A stretch of DNA of 64,000 nucleotides from Alteromonas portus (GCF_005117025.1 NZ_SWCO01000001.1:620001-684000); one strand, 5' to 3'. Positions 42,978 through 52,101 are shown, counted from the first letter of the stretch. A program made the numbers and translations. Notes: a model not told the origin generated them from the sequence alone.

Positions 42978-45272
42978 CTATATAGGTTTCGTCAAAGCGT
43001 CTAAAGCGGGCTGTAACCTTGTTCTAATCAAAGCCGTTGTTTCTTTTAACCCTGTTACTCTAAAACCGTAATCTTTCAATATCGCTTTAACACACTTCAT
43101 ATCCAATTCTGAGTGCTTAAAGATCGCCCCTAGATAAGCTTGCTCTTCAATAACTTTTACGAGCCTATTGACTATAGAAGCGGCCTCACCTTGCTTTGAA
43201 TTTAAGTGGCTGTAGTTTTCTTTACCATTATTGTGGTGACTGGTGTTGGAAACAGTTTGAACTTCGCGCGCTAACTTATTCAAAATGTGCCAAACGTCGT
43301 CTAGCGGTCGCGTACCTTGGGTAAAGTGAAAAAGCTTATTTACATAGTTTGAAAGAACATAATGGGGCAGTTCATTCAATTTAGTCGTGTCACCAAAACT
43401 AGTGTTCAATGCGATGAGGTTTGATACTAGTTCGCTTGTACTACGAGTAAGTGGCAATACAGCTAACGCACTGGTTTCTCCACTGGCTTTGTTGGGCTTT
43501 CTCCCGTAATCAACAATTTTAAATCCGTTGCTAGACCAGAATTTGTCGAGCTTTACCGTAGTACCATATGACGTGCACAACGCATCGATGGCGTGCTCAT
43601 GTGTTACCTCTTTTATTTTTTGAATAAGATAACTACCCATCCCTTTTGCTTGCAGCTGTGGATGTACAGCAATACGATTAATTCGCCAGTAGCTATGAGT
43701 TGCTGCTGTAGGGTCGGCGGAAAGCAGTGTTAACCGCTGTGCACCTAAGTGACCTTTAGGACGGCGTTGCCCAGATGCAATGTCGCACGATAAAGGACTT
43801 AAGTTCTTGCCCCCTTCAACATTTATTATTGCTGCAGCTATCGCTATATCGTTTATTTTTAGTGTAGAAACAAGCACGTCAGGGCTATCTAACAAACGCA
43901 TGAAGTCGTCAGGTGTCGTTTGATAATGTGCAAGTGAAAGAAGAGACATAACACATTGAAGGGAGCGCTCGTTTATGCGTTCAAACGAACCGATCTCAAA
44001 GCTCGCTGTCTTTATTAATTTATTACTGTCTTCTAAGGCCATACTTGCGATGCTACACGCCTCACTTTTTCCTGTAGGTGAGACACCAAGTATGTTATTC
44101 ACGAAATCATCGTTAAACAAACACGTTTTATTTAGGAAAATTTCAATTGGGTCGTTTTCAAACCAGCGCAAAGGTGTGGTCAGCGCAAGTTGTTCTATAG
44201 TGTCAGGTAAACTTGGAATGAGTTTATGGATAAAACCACTCCCTGAGCCTTCGTAGCCCAGTAGCGTAGTGCTTAACACCCATTGTGAATTATTGGCCAT
44301 AATGCGACTTACAACAGGTAGCGGTAGTGAAGCGGCTTCATCAACCACAGTAAGATCGTAGGTTTTTTTGTTGCAATACAGTAGTTCGCTATCTGGCGGG
44401 ACCCATTTAACCGAACCTAAAGAAGTTACTTGATGTGCTGCTGGCGCTTGTTTTTGCTTATCAACAGCACTTTCGATCAAGGAAGGTATTGGCGTCACCA
44501 CATCCTTGTTTTGGCTCAGGCGCGCCATTATGTTGGTCACGTTGCTTACTTGCTCGCTGGTAAGCAGTACGTTTTTCCCTTCGCTAATTAAGCTATCTAT
44601 AAATATACCTAATAAAGATGATTTGCCTCTTCCTCTTGGAGCCGTGATCAAGGCGTTCAATTGATTCTTCGAAAAGGCCTGATACATGCGCTTGTATGCA
44701 TCTTGTTGTTCAGCGGTTTTAAATTTCCCACCTTCAAATGTGTGTTGGGTCTCTACTTTGTCTATACGGTACGTTGCTAAATCAGGTAAGACTGTGTTTG
44801 TTTCTGTGTGAAAGGCGACGTAAGCGTTCTTACGAAGACCTTCTATAAAGCGTGAAAGATATCGGCTATGGCTAAGCGTAAACCCCTCTGAAATAAACGA
44901 CACGGAAACACTCTTAATCCAGTCATTAAAGTTAGGGCAAACAAGTATTAGACAGCCACTGCGTTTAACAATACCTGCTACAGCCATTACGTCCCCAGGC
45001 TTGAAGAAATCACGACAGTCTAAAATAGCAAGGTCGCACTCGCTGCCAAGCACCTGCTGACGCTTTTTTCCTTTTAGTGTACTGCCACTGAAATTGGCAA
45101 CGCTTATAGATGAAACTTCATTCGCGAAAGAATGAATGTGGCATAATTCGGCCTCACAGAAATCATCGTTACCAGAAATAACCAGCATTCTTCGGTGAAG
45201 TGGGAAAGTAGCATTTGAGCTATTTTCACAATAAGGGGCCAGTAGCCATTCACGTAATTGAGTTAGCGCCAT
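42978..45272 (-). CDS. tmcA: tRNA(Met) cytidine acetyltransferase TmcA
   Basis: 764 residues. Domains in order are an N-terminal DUF1726-like region, a helicase-like ATPase with Walker A APRGRGKSS and the Walker B region LTVVDEAASLP, a GNAT acetyltransferase with RIAVHPQLQAKGMGSYLI, and a C-terminal tRNA-binding part. It makes N4-acetylcytidine at the wobble base of elongator tRNA-Met using acetyl-CoA and ATP, improving AUG/AUA discrimination. It is divergent from the thioesterase gene (59 bases between starts). Confidence 0.95.
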   Translation of the reverse strand: MALTQLREWLLAPYCENSSNATFPLHRRMLVISGNDDFCEAELCHIHSFANEVSSISVANFSGSTLKGKKRQQVLGSECDLAILDCRDFFKPGDVMAVAGIVKRSGCLILVCPNFNDWIKSVSVSFISEGFTLSHSRYLSRFIEGLRKNAYVAFHTETNTVLPDLATYRIDKVETQHTFEGGKFKTAEQQDAYKRMYQAFSKNQLNALITAPRGRGKSSLLGIFIDSLISEGKNVLLTSEQVSNVTNIMARLSQNKDVVTPIPSLIESAVDKQKQAPAAHQVTSLGSVKWVPPDSELLYCNKKTYDLTVVDEAASLPLPVVSRIMANNSQWVLSTTLLGYEGSGSGFIHKLIPSLPDTIEQLALTTPLRWFENDPIEIFLNKTCLFNDDFVNNILGVSPTGKSEACSIASMALEDSNKLIKTASFEIGSFERINERSLQCVMSLLSLAHYQTTPDDFMRLLDSPDVLVSTLKINDIAIAAAIINVEGGKNLSPLSCDIASGQRRPKGHLGAQRLTLLSADPTAATHSYWRINRIAVHPQLQAKGMGSYLIQKIKEVTHEHAIDALCTSYGTTVKLDKFWSSNGFKIVDYGRKPNKASGETSALAVLPLTRSTSELVSNLIALNTSFGDTTKLNELPHYVLSNYVNKLFHFTQGTRPLDDVWHILNKLAREVQTVSNTSHHNNGKENYSHLNSKQGEAASIVNRLVKVIEEQAYLGAIFKHSELDMKCVKAILKDYGFRVTGLKETTALIRTRLQPALDALTKPI

Positions 45273-45331
45273 GAATCAGTTTTTTCGGTATAATCTCACG
45301 CTATAGTAGCGATTTATTATGAGGAATTCGA

Positions 45332-45757
45332 ATGCGCTTTCTTTCTCGGCGTTTAGTTATGCCAAACGACCTTAATTACGCCAATTCTTTGTTCGGTGGC
45401 CGCGCGTTAGAATGGATAGACGAAGAAGCTGCCATTTGGGCTATTTGTCAGTTAGAAACAAATTGTTTGGTTACGAAGCATATTGGTGAAATTAGCTTTG
45501 AATCACCTGCAATGCAGGGTGATATTGTAGAGTTTGGCTTGGAAACTAAGGCTGTGGGTCGTTCTTCAATTACCGTAAGCTGCCTGGTACGCAACAAGGC
45601 CACCAAGAAAACCATTTGTTTTGCAGATGACATCGTTTTCGTCAAGGTTGACCCAGATACTCGCCAACCAACAGCACACGGCAAAACGCTAGAAGGGTTA
45701 AAGGCCCAGACAGATGACGAAGTACGTCGTCTAAATATGAATACTGAAGCTGAATAG
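45332..45757 (+). CDS. Acyl-CoA thioesterase, hotdog fold
   Basis: 141 residues. The hotdog core is MRFLSRRLVMPNDLNYANSL and FGGRALEWIDEEAAIWAICQ, followed by VTKHIGEISFESPAMQGDIV. The Asn/Gly-rich turn before the central helix reads NSLFGGRAL rather than the NVHGG of the paralogue at 12301-12777, so the two are distinct subfamilies. It likely hydrolyses acyl-CoA in the cytoplasm; substrate unknown. Confidence 0.88.
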   Translation: MRFLSRRLVMPNDLNYANSLFGGRALEWIDEEAAIWAICQLETNCLVTKHIGEISFESPAMQGDIVEFGLETKAVGRSSITVSCLVRNKATKKTICFADDIVFVKVDPDTRQPTAHGKTLEGLKAQTDDEVRRLNMNTEAE

Positions 45758-45893
45758 ACTATAAACCTCAATGCTTTATATCATATAAAAATTATGACGT
45801 TAGCTTAACGTGTTATCTGCTTGACGGAGTATCTCGAACTGGTAGACTCCGTCGCAGATGTTGACATTGCTAGCTTTAGTTGGTCAACGCTAT

Positions 45894-45978
45894 ACCAAGG
45901 GGTGTCCGTTTTCGGTCTGAGATCCACATTCGTGGGAACCCTTAAACCTGATCCGGATAATACCGGCGTAGGGATGGT
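45894..45978 (+). promoter_or_regulatory. TPP riboswitch (THI element)
   Basis: The thiamine pyrophosphate aptamer core is present: AGGGGTGTCC at the 5' side, GGTCTGAGAT (45914-45923), then ACCTGATCCGGATAATACCGG (45946-45966) and CGTAGGGA. The outer stem is closed by ACCA/TGGT. It precedes a receptor, a thiamine-binding protein, a PnuC-type carrier and a kinase. Confidence 0.97.
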
Positions 45979-46012
45979 TCACGACATAGCCTTATCACCT
46001 GCCGTTAGACCC

Positions 46013-46045
46013 GGATCTTTTTTCTTAAATAAGAACAAGAGATCC
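46013..46045 (+). promoter_or_regulatory. Candidate ribosome-site sequestering hairpin of the TPP riboswitch
   Basis: GGATC (46013-46017) pairs with GATCC (46041-46045), and TTCTTA (46022-46027) with TAAGAA (46030-46035). The AAGAGA ribosome site before the ATG at 46047 lies in the right arm. CCGGAT (46011-46016) can alternatively pair with ATCCGG of the aptamer (45951-45956), which gives a simple on/off switch at translation. Confidence 0.6.
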
Positions 46046-46046
46046 C

Positions 46047-48137
46047 ATGTATAAAACACTTTTCACACTTTCACTGCTCGCTAGTTCTGTGGCGGCTTAT
46101 GCGCAAGAAACTTCAGCGAGTGATGCTACAAATAGCGCTCCTTCTGACATCGAACGCGTCGTCGTATCAGGTGATTTTCGTCAAACCACTTTGGATCAGT
46201 TAAGTGCTAGCGCGACGATTTTAGACCAAGAACGTCTTCGCAGCAGACAGCCTTCTCATATCGACAGCGTGCTAAACAGCATTCCAAACGTGAACTTTGC
46301 CGCTGGTGCGTCCCGTGGCCGCTTCGTTCAAATTCGCGGTATTGGAGAGCGTAGCCAATTCGCCGAGCCAATCAACCCTTCGGTAAGCTTTATCGTCGAT
46401 GAGTTCGATTTTTCAGGTCTTGCTGCAGCAGGCCTCATCTTCGATACCAAGCAGCTAGAGGTTTATCGCGGACCTCAGGCTACGTTATATGGCACAGGTG
46501 CATTGGCCGGTGCGGTGAAGCTTTCCAGCAATAACGTAGGCAGCGACGCGCCGGACTACGTTGAAGCTCGTATTGGTAACAAAGAGAGCTATCGTATTGA
46601 AGGGGCAACGGGTGATGAAATTAATTCCGATTGGGGATATCGCGTTGCACTTGTGCATAACCGTAGCGATGGCTTTGTAGAAAACACCTTTTTAGATAGA
46701 AGCGATACCAATAATATTGATGAGACCGCGTTGCGCTTTGCTGTAGAAGGCAGCGTAGATGAAAGAACCACACTTGCACTTACTTATCGCTGGTATGACA
46801 TTGATAATGGTTACGATGCGTTCTCACTTGATAACGACAACAAAACACTATCTGACGAACCTGGATTTGACGAGCATCAAACCCACGCTGTAAGCGCACG
46901 CTCAACAACAAGTACTGCAGCGGGTGACCTTATTCTTATAGCCACCCATGCTTCTCATAATATTGCCTATGGTTACGATGAAGATTGGACATTTACCGGT
47001 TTTCACCCATGGGGTTACACATCGTTTGATGCGTACTACCGCGATGTTGAAACTCAAACCGGTGAGTTGCGTTTTGTGTCGTCTGACAGTGCTGCACTTT
47101 TCGATGGTATGACAGATTGGACAATAGGTGTATTTTATAAAAATACAGAAGAAAAGTTACTGCGTCAGTACACGTATTTGGACAGTGACTTTGCCAGCGA
47201 ATATACGCCAACGACTACTGCTATCTATGCTCAGACTGAGAGCCGGTTGAATGAAAACCTAGTGCTTGTAGCAGGGTTAAGAGTAGAAAACTATGACTTT
47301 GATTATGCTGATAATAACCAGCTTACACGCGCATTCGATACCACCATGGTAGGCGGGAAAGTGGCGCTTCAGTATACACAGGGCGATCACTTCTATTACG
47401 GCAGCATTTCGCGCGGTTTTAAAGGTGCAGGTTTCAACCCCGACAGCCGAGTAAACGATAATCAGCGATTCTTCGACGAAGAATACAACTGGAACTATGA
47501 GGTAGGTGTAAAAGGCCCGCTGCTTACGCCTGAGCTTATAGCTCGTGCTGCAATTTTCTACATGGACAGGACTGATACGCAGGTAAGTGATTTTGACGTT
47601 ATCACCCGTGATGACGGCACGGCAGGGTTTGTAGACATCATTGACAATGCTGACTTAGGCACAAACAAAGGTGCGGAACTTGAGCTTACTTGGTTTGCTA
47701 GTGATGCATGGCAGCTAGATGCAAGCGTTGGTTACCTAAGCGCTACCTTTGAAGGGTATACGCTTGCAGACGGTACTGAAGTGACTGAGCAAAGACAGGC
47801 TCAATCACCAAAATGGACAGCAAACCTTTACAGTGAGTACGTACTTACAGACACCATGCTGTGGCGCGTAGATGTAGACTATAAAAGTGAATACCGTTTT
47901 TCTGACGGACATGACGTAACCGCGCCAAGTACAACACTCGTTAATTCTGAAATAGTAGTGTTACACGGTGATTGGCAAACATCACTTTGGGTTCAAAATG
48001 CATTTGACCGCGAATACTACACCCGTGGATTTGGTGGTTTCAGCAACGACCCTCGCGATGAATACGCCTTTGAAGAGCCGTATTACCAAATAGGTAACGG
48101 TCGTCAGTTTGGCGTTACTGTTAAGTACGCGTTTTAA
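46047..48137 (+). CDS. TonB-dependent receptor, probable thiamine (or precursor) importer
   Basis: 696 residues. It has a signal peptide (LFTLSLLASSVAAYA), a TonB-box-like IERVVVSGDF, a plug (IRGIGERSQFAEPINPSVSF; VYRGPQATLYGTGALAGAVK) and a barrel ending GVTVKYAF. Its transcript begins with a TPP riboswitch, and the downstream genes are thiamine genes, so thiamine, its phosphates or a breakdown product is the likely ligand. It is first gene of the four-gene operon (17 bases to the next gene). Confidence 0.9.
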   Translation: MYKTLFTLSLLASSVAAYAQETSASDATNSAPSDIERVVVSGDFRQTTLDQLSASATILDQERLRSRQPSHIDSVLNSIPNVNFAAGASRGRFVQIRGIGERSQFAEPINPSVSFIVDEFDFSGLAAAGLIFDTKQLEVYRGPQATLYGTGALAGAVKLSSNNVGSDAPDYVEARIGNKESYRIEGATGDEINSDWGYRVALVHNRSDGFVENTFLDRSDTNNIDETALRFAVEGSVDERTTLALTYRWYDIDNGYDAFSLDNDNKTLSDEPGFDEHQTHAVSARSTTSTAAGDLILIATHASHNIAYGYDEDWTFTGFHPWGYTSFDAYYRDVETQTGELRFVSSDSAALFDGMTDWTIGVFYKNTEEKLLRQYTYLDSDFASEYTPTTTAIYAQTESRLNENLVLVAGLRVENYDFDYADNNQLTRAFDTTMVGGKVALQYTQGDHFYYGSISRGFKGAGFNPDSRVNDNQRFFDEEYNWNYEVGVKGPLLTPELIARAAIFYMDRTDTQVSDFDVITRDDGTAGFVDIIDNADLGTNKGAELELTWFASDAWQLDASVGYLSATFEGYTLADGTEVTEQRQAQSPKWTANLYSEYVLTDTMLWRVDVDYKSEYRFSDGHDVTAPSTTLVNSEIVVLHGDWQTSLWVQNAFDREYYTRGFGGFSNDPRDEYAFEEPYYQIGNGRQFGVTVKYAF

Positions 48138-48154
48138 AATAAAAGGAAACAGAC

Positions 48155-48418
48155 ATGCAAGTTATGGTTGAACTGTCGTTGTACCCTTTGGTTAACGAAT
48201 ATATTCCACCTATTCAAGATTTTATCGATAGGTTAAATAGCTATAGTGATATCACGGTTTCAACAAGTTCAACCAGCACGCAGGTTACGGGTGATTACGG
48301 TGTGGTTATGAAGGTACTTGGTGAAGAAATGCAAAGGACCCATGAAGAAGTGGGGCAGGCTATTTTCGTGGCCAAGTTCCTGAACTTCGATGCCATGCAA
48401 TCACGAAAATCTTCGTAA
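48155..48418 (+). CDS. YkoF/MTH1187-like thiamine-binding protein
   Basis: 87 residues with AAAAGGAAA upstream. The ferredoxin-like fold is typical of this small family: MVELSLYPLVNEYIPPIQDF, then an STSSTSTQVTGDYGVVMKVL hairpin and EEVGQAIFVAKFLNF. YkoF binds thiamine or hydroxymethylpyrimidine. There is no signal peptide, so it is expected in the cytoplasm. It lies inside the TPP-riboswitch operon and overlaps the next gene by one base (TAATG). Confidence 0.85.
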   Translation: MQVMVELSLYPLVNEYIPPIQDFIDRLNSYSDITVSTSSTSTQVTGDYGVVMKVLGEEMQRTHEEVGQAIFVAKFLNFDAMQSRKSS

Positions 48419-49062
48419 TGGCTAGCTTCTTTTCTGAGTTTACCTCACAAATTGCCGCTACTTCGCTTTTAGAGTGGGTAGCGGTTGTCCTCGCGATTGC
48501 CTACGTATTATTGGCTGCAAAACAAAATAGCTGGTGTTGGCTGTGCGCCTTTGTAAGTACCGCAATTTACACTTGGCTATTTTGGCAGGTAACCTTGCCA
48601 TTTCAGTCTGCGCTTAATTTCTTTTACATGATAATGGCGGGATACGGTTATTATCAGTGGTCAAAAGGCGCGGAAGACGGCGATGTTAAGCCTGTGCTGC
48701 ATTGGCCGCTTTGGGCACATTTGCTCATTGTGCCGAGTATGTTACTGCTTGCTTGGGTTCTGTCTGAAGTGGCAGGCTCACAGTTCAATAGTGAGTACCT
48801 ACTACTAGATGCGAGCATCAATTTATTGAGTGTAGTCACAACATTTATGGTGGCGCATAAAATTCTACAAAACTGGGTTTACTGGTTTTTCATTAATTTA
48901 GCCTCGGCATATTTATATCTGCAAGTGGGTTATGCATTATCTGCTTGCTTGTTCCTAGGCTACGTAGGCTTTGCAGTCTTCGGCTACTATCAGTGGCTGG
49001 TGCAATATAAAAGACAAGGTGAACAGGTTGGATATCATCGCCACGCTGCAAAAGGCGCTTAA
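48418..49062 (+). CDS. pnuC: PnuC-family (PnuT-type) thiamine transporter
   Basis: 214 residues, seven or eight membrane segments. PnuC features are present: LLEWVAVVLAIAYVLLAAKQ, NSWCWLCAFVSTAIYTWLFW and YGYYQWSKG, with the second half repeating WVYWFFINLASAYLYLQVGY. PnuC proteins move nicotinamide riboside, while the PnuT branch moves thiamine. The riboswitch and kinase neighbours support thiamine. Trapping would depend on the kinase downstream. Confidence 0.9.
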   Translation: MASFFSEFTSQIAATSLLEWVAVVLAIAYVLLAAKQNSWCWLCAFVSTAIYTWLFWQVTLPFQSALNFFYMIMAGYGYYQWSKGAEDGDVKPVLHWPLWAHLLIVPSMLLLAWVLSEVAGSQFNSEYLLLDASINLLSVVTTFMVAHKILQNWVYWFFINLASAYLYLQVGYALSACLFLGYVGFAVFGYYQWLVQYKRQGEQVGYHRHAAKGA

Positions 49063-49870
49063 TCTCAGCGATAGTGCGAAAATGTCGGTACATCCTGCTG
49101 GTGCGGTAAACCATGTTTACCGTGTTCAAGACCCGTTGAACAATCTATTACATGTAATTAGTGAAGATAACCTTCAAAGTCGTTCTCAGTATCTTATTGA
49201 CACCCCTGTCGATTTGGCCGTTAAATGGATGGGTAATGATGACTTTAGCGGTGTAAATCGTGCTCATCAGTTTGCATTGCAGCAACAACTTCATAAGTTT
49301 GGAGTAGCGCCGCAACCCATATGGCTAAGCGATGATGAAACCATCTGGGTTGAGCAGTGGCTAGAGCACAGTGACAGTGCGACGCTTTCAATGCTTGAGC
49401 TGGCCAACACTCTTGCTCGTATTCATTCTTTGCCCATTACCGCTAGGCCATTAGATTTAGCATCAAGGTGGCAGCACTATATTGATGTTGCACAGCTCGA
49501 TATAAGCAGTGAGCTTTATTCAAAAGCCCAATCATTGCAGAAACAAGTAATAAAAAGTGAACAAGACGATGACGACTATGTGCTATGTCATAATGACTTG
49601 CTAACTAATCACGTATTACTGAGCGCAGATAACTCACTCAAAATTATTGATTGGGAATATGCCGCCATGGGAAACCGCTACTTCGATTTAGCAAGTTGCT
49701 GCCTCATCAATAAACTTGAACATAATGAAAGTAGAGAGCTGGTTAGGCATTACACCACGATTTTGAATATCGATGAGCACGACGCAATAGCGAAATTTGA
49801 TCTGCACACCGAGATTGTCGCTATCACTAATGACCTGTGGTTTGCTGCGCTTAACGCCAATAAGGTCTAA
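49019..49870 (+). CDS. Thiamine kinase-like aminoglycoside/choline-type phosphotransferase
   Basis: 283 residues if begun at the GTG (49019), which leaves about 24 residues before the nucleotide loop (HPAGAVNHVYRV), as in relatives. An in-frame ATG at 48971 would overlap pnuC by 92 bases, and an ATG at 49082 is the short option. The catalytic loop VLCHNDLLTNHVLL (HxDxxxxN-like) and the metal motif IIDWEYAAMGNRYFDLA are intact. It most likely phosphorylates imported thiamine, trapping it. It is the last gene of the operon. Confidence 0.82.
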   Translation: MNRLDIIATLQKALNLSDSAKMSVHPAGAVNHVYRVQDPLNNLLHVISEDNLQSRSQYLIDTPVDLAVKWMGNDDFSGVNRAHQFALQQQLHKFGVAPQPIWLSDDETIWVEQWLEHSDSATLSMLELANTLARIHSLPITARPLDLASRWQHYIDVAQLDISSELYSKAQSLQKQVIKSEQDDDDYVLCHNDLLTNHVLLSADNSLKIIDWEYAAMGNRYFDLASCCLINKLEHNESRELVRHYTTILNIDEHDAIAKFDLHTEIVAITNDLWFAALNANKV

Positions 49871-50041
49871 TTGTCATAAACTGCTCCGCATTTAAAAGTG
49901 ACGCTGCATAGGAATCGGTTAAAAAGCGAGCAATAAGACAAAACACAGGTGATGGATAAAGCCTATTTGGTGTTATTCGATTGAAAAAACAGCGCATTGC
50001 GTGTTAATTAAGCATGCAGTGCATGGTAGTGATAAAAAGGC

Positions 50042-50069
50042 TTTACCTTTTTAATGTCATCCGTATAAT
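50042..50069 (+). promoter_or_regulatory. Promoter of tRNA-Trp
   Basis: TTTACC (50042-50047), a 16-base spacer and a perfect TATAAT (50064-50069) with a GC-rich start region (GCACAGCGCGC), 12 bases before the tRNA. Confidence 0.68.
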
Positions 50070-50081
50070 GCACAGCGCGCT

Positions 50082-50158
50082 AGGGGTGTAGTTCGAATTG
50101 GTAGAACAGCGGTCTCCAAAACCGATGGTTGGGGGTTCGAGTCCCTCCACCCCTGCCA
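50082..50158 (+). tRNA. tRNA-Trp (anticodon CCA)
   Basis: 77 bases with acceptor stem AGGGGTG/CACCCCT, anticodon CCA at 50116-50118 in GGTCTCCAAAACC, T arm GGTTCGAGTCC and an encoded CCA end. It stands alone. Confidence 0.97.
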
Positions 50159-50437
50159 CTTTCTCTTCTTGTGAACGTTTACGTTCAAATCCTAAATTGT
50201 TTCTTTGTTAAATTCTTCTTCAATTGTCTTGTTTTCTGTTGCTAGTGCTCAATTTGCTGCAGCTGTTTCATTTCTTCTTATACCAAGAGCTAGGTATTCT
50301 AAATTCGCGAATAACGCTTGAGCATTAAAGAGCAAGTACAATCCAAGCAAAAGAACGCGATAGTTATTCAACCAAGCCTGCAACTTTAGTAAACTAAACA
50401 AATATAATGAACTATTCACGTTAGGTGTTTTTACGCA

Positions 50438-51166
50438 ATGTCTCTTACTTCATATCAGCAGGCGGTTTTACAGGAAATGGGGATCCCTGTTTGGATCACC
50501 AAAGACGCCTACACTGAGCTAAAGCAGGAAGACCAAGCGAAACAAAACAACGCCAATGCAGCACAACGCAACGTCGGCAGTACAAATAGTTCATCGACAC
50601 AGTTACCCTACAGCCAAAACGCTCAAACCAATAAGCCGCCTTCAAAGCCAATATCTCAAGAAGAAAAGCAATCACGGCTTGCTCAGTTGCGGGCAAATGT
50701 TGGCAGTAGCACGAAAGATAAGGCTAAGCCTAAAGACGGCGGGGCAGCAAAACTTTCCACACCTGGCGGGTCGCACAATGACGGGAAAGCAGGGCAAACC
50801 GAAACAGGCGCTTCACAGTCACACAACGTTTCACCGTCTTACGACAATGCGGTTGCCTCGCAAGAGTCTTTTACAAAGTCTACTGGAGCAAAAGGGCCGG
50901 TATCGCCAGAAGGTATCCCGTTAAGTGCCGAACAGAAAACGAAATCACAGCAATGGCTAAAAGATTTGCAGCTAGCCTGTGTTCAGTTGGGTATACCGTC
51001 ACAGTGGACTAGCACCATAATGATTGGCCGTACGCTATCAGTAACCGAAACAGCCATTATATTGCCAGCCACACCGCTTAAACTCACAACTGTGCAAAAA
51101 CGGGAGCTGTGGGCGCAGCTTATCAGCGCAGCAGGCGCATTAAACCATTCCGCTAACGGCCAGTAG
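50438..51166 (+). CDS. holD: DNA polymerase III psi subunit (HolD), with long disordered linker
   Basis: 242 residues against about 137 for the enteric protein. The N-terminal peptide TSYQQAVLQEMGIPVW matches the short psi segment that docks on the clamp-loader collar (conserved LG and Trp). Residues about 30-160 are a Gln/Asn/Ser/Lys-rich low-complexity stretch. The C-terminal part (SQQWLKDLQLACVQLGIPSQ; RELWAQLISA) resembles the psi fold that binds chi. rimI follows with an eight-base gap, the conserved holD-rimI order, which supports the call. Confidence 0.8.
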   Translation: MSLTSYQQAVLQEMGIPVWITKDAYTELKQEDQAKQNNANAAQRNVGSTNSSSTQLPYSQNAQTNKPPSKPISQEEKQSRLAQLRANVGSSTKDKAKPKDGGAAKLSTPGGSHNDGKAGQTETGASQSHNVSPSYDNAVASQESFTKSTGAKGPVSPEGIPLSAEQKTKSQQWLKDLQLACVQLGIPSQWTSTIMIGRTLSVTETAIILPATPLKLTTVQKRELWAQLISAAGALNHSANGQ

Positions 51167-51174
51167 TCTTGTCG

Positions 51175-51675
51175 ATGAAATTGACCATCGTACCGCCCCA
51201 AGGCTTCGACGAGCACATAGAACAAGCGCATGCTATCCATCAAGAGGCACAAGTGTCGCCTTGGAAACTAAGTACCTTCGCAGACTGTTTCACCAAACCC
51301 TATTACGGGGTATTCGCCTTTGAAAATGACAAGATTGTTGGCTATGCCATTATGCTTGAAGTTGTTGATGAAGCTACGCTGATGGATATTGCGGTAGACA
51401 GTGGCGCTAGAGGCAAGGGTATAGGTCGCGCTTTAGTCGATTTTGTCATTGAGACATCGGTGAAAAATGCAATGCGTGAAATCTGGCTAGAAGTGCGTGA
51501 AAGTAATGATACTGCTATTGCGCTGTATGAGAGCTCCGGGTTTGAGCATATTGAAACCCGCAAAAACTATTACACCGTAAAAAGTAATGATGACGGGAAT
51601 GACAAGAGTAATGGAAACAGCGCACAAAAAGAAAACGCTAAAATCATGAAGTGGACAAACCCCACCTTAGCTTAG
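51175..51675 (+). CDS. rimI: Ribosomal protein S18-alanine N-acetyltransferase
   Basis: 166 residues from the ATG at 51175. The GNAT core includes AIHQEAQVSPWKLSTFADCF, the acetyl-CoA loop ARGKGIGRALV and the RimI signature LEVRESNDTAIALYESSGF with RKNYY. It acetylates the N-terminal Ala of S18. The C-terminus has an unusual Asn/Asp/Lys-rich extension of about 30 residues. Confidence 0.93.
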   Translation: MKLTIVPPQGFDEHIEQAHAIHQEAQVSPWKLSTFADCFTKPYYGVFAFENDKIVGYAIMLEVVDEATLMDIAVDSGARGKGIGRALVDFVIETSVKNAMREIWLEVRESNDTAIALYESSGFEHIETRKNYYTVKSNDDGNDKSNGNSAQKENAKIMKWTNPTLA

Positions 51676-51804
51676 TTTTTGTATCCCTAGGCATATACGT
51701 TTCGCGTATATCAAAGCACTATCTGAACTCAGCATGCGCTTCCCAGCTTATAGCAGCGCGTGTTTAAATCGCATCACGTTCTCTTCACCTAAGGTAGAAT
51801 CAGC

Positions 51805-52101
51805 ATGGCTAAAGTGCTCAACAAAGCGATAGTCTCATCAAAGCGATTTGCTATTAATGTGGTTACCTACAAAGAGGGTCATAGAGTTTTAGAACATAAT
51901 GACCCTATGGGCAGCGGCCGTTACTTTAAGTTTAATGTGGTGCTTAAAAAGCCGGAGCGGGGCGGCCAATTCTGGGCGGAGAAAGTCATCTTTAGTCTCT
52001 TCAACCGCATTTACTTTTTCAGGCCAGATAAATACATGCATAGCGTTAGCAAAATAGAAAAGGGCGAGAGGAAGCTTTTGTCCGTAGCGTTGTACGTGTA
52101 A
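51805..52101 (+). CDS. Minimal 2OG-Fe(II) oxygenase-like protein
   Basis: 98 residues. The metal triad of the 2-oxoglutarate/iron(II) dioxygenases can be read as His-Asn-Asp in VLEHNDPMGSGRYFKFNVVL (HxD), then PDKYMHSVSKIEKG (distal His), followed by ER (2OG-binding Arg) in GERKLLSVAL. GGQFWAEKVIFSLFNRIYFF forms the intervening strands. Most family members are 180 or more residues, so this is only the jelly-roll core. It has weak ribosome site spacing and stands alone after rimI. Activity is inferred, not shown. Confidence 0.72.
   Translation: MAKVLNKAIVSSKRFAINVVTYKEGHRVLEHNDPMGSGRYFKFNVVLKKPERGGQFWAEKVIFSLFNRIYFFRPDKYMHSVSKIEKGERKLLSVALYV

Noticed and set aside
45821..46054. 77-codon frame over the TPP riboswitch
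   Set aside because: It lies on the aptamer and has no protein similarity; the RNA explains the sequence.
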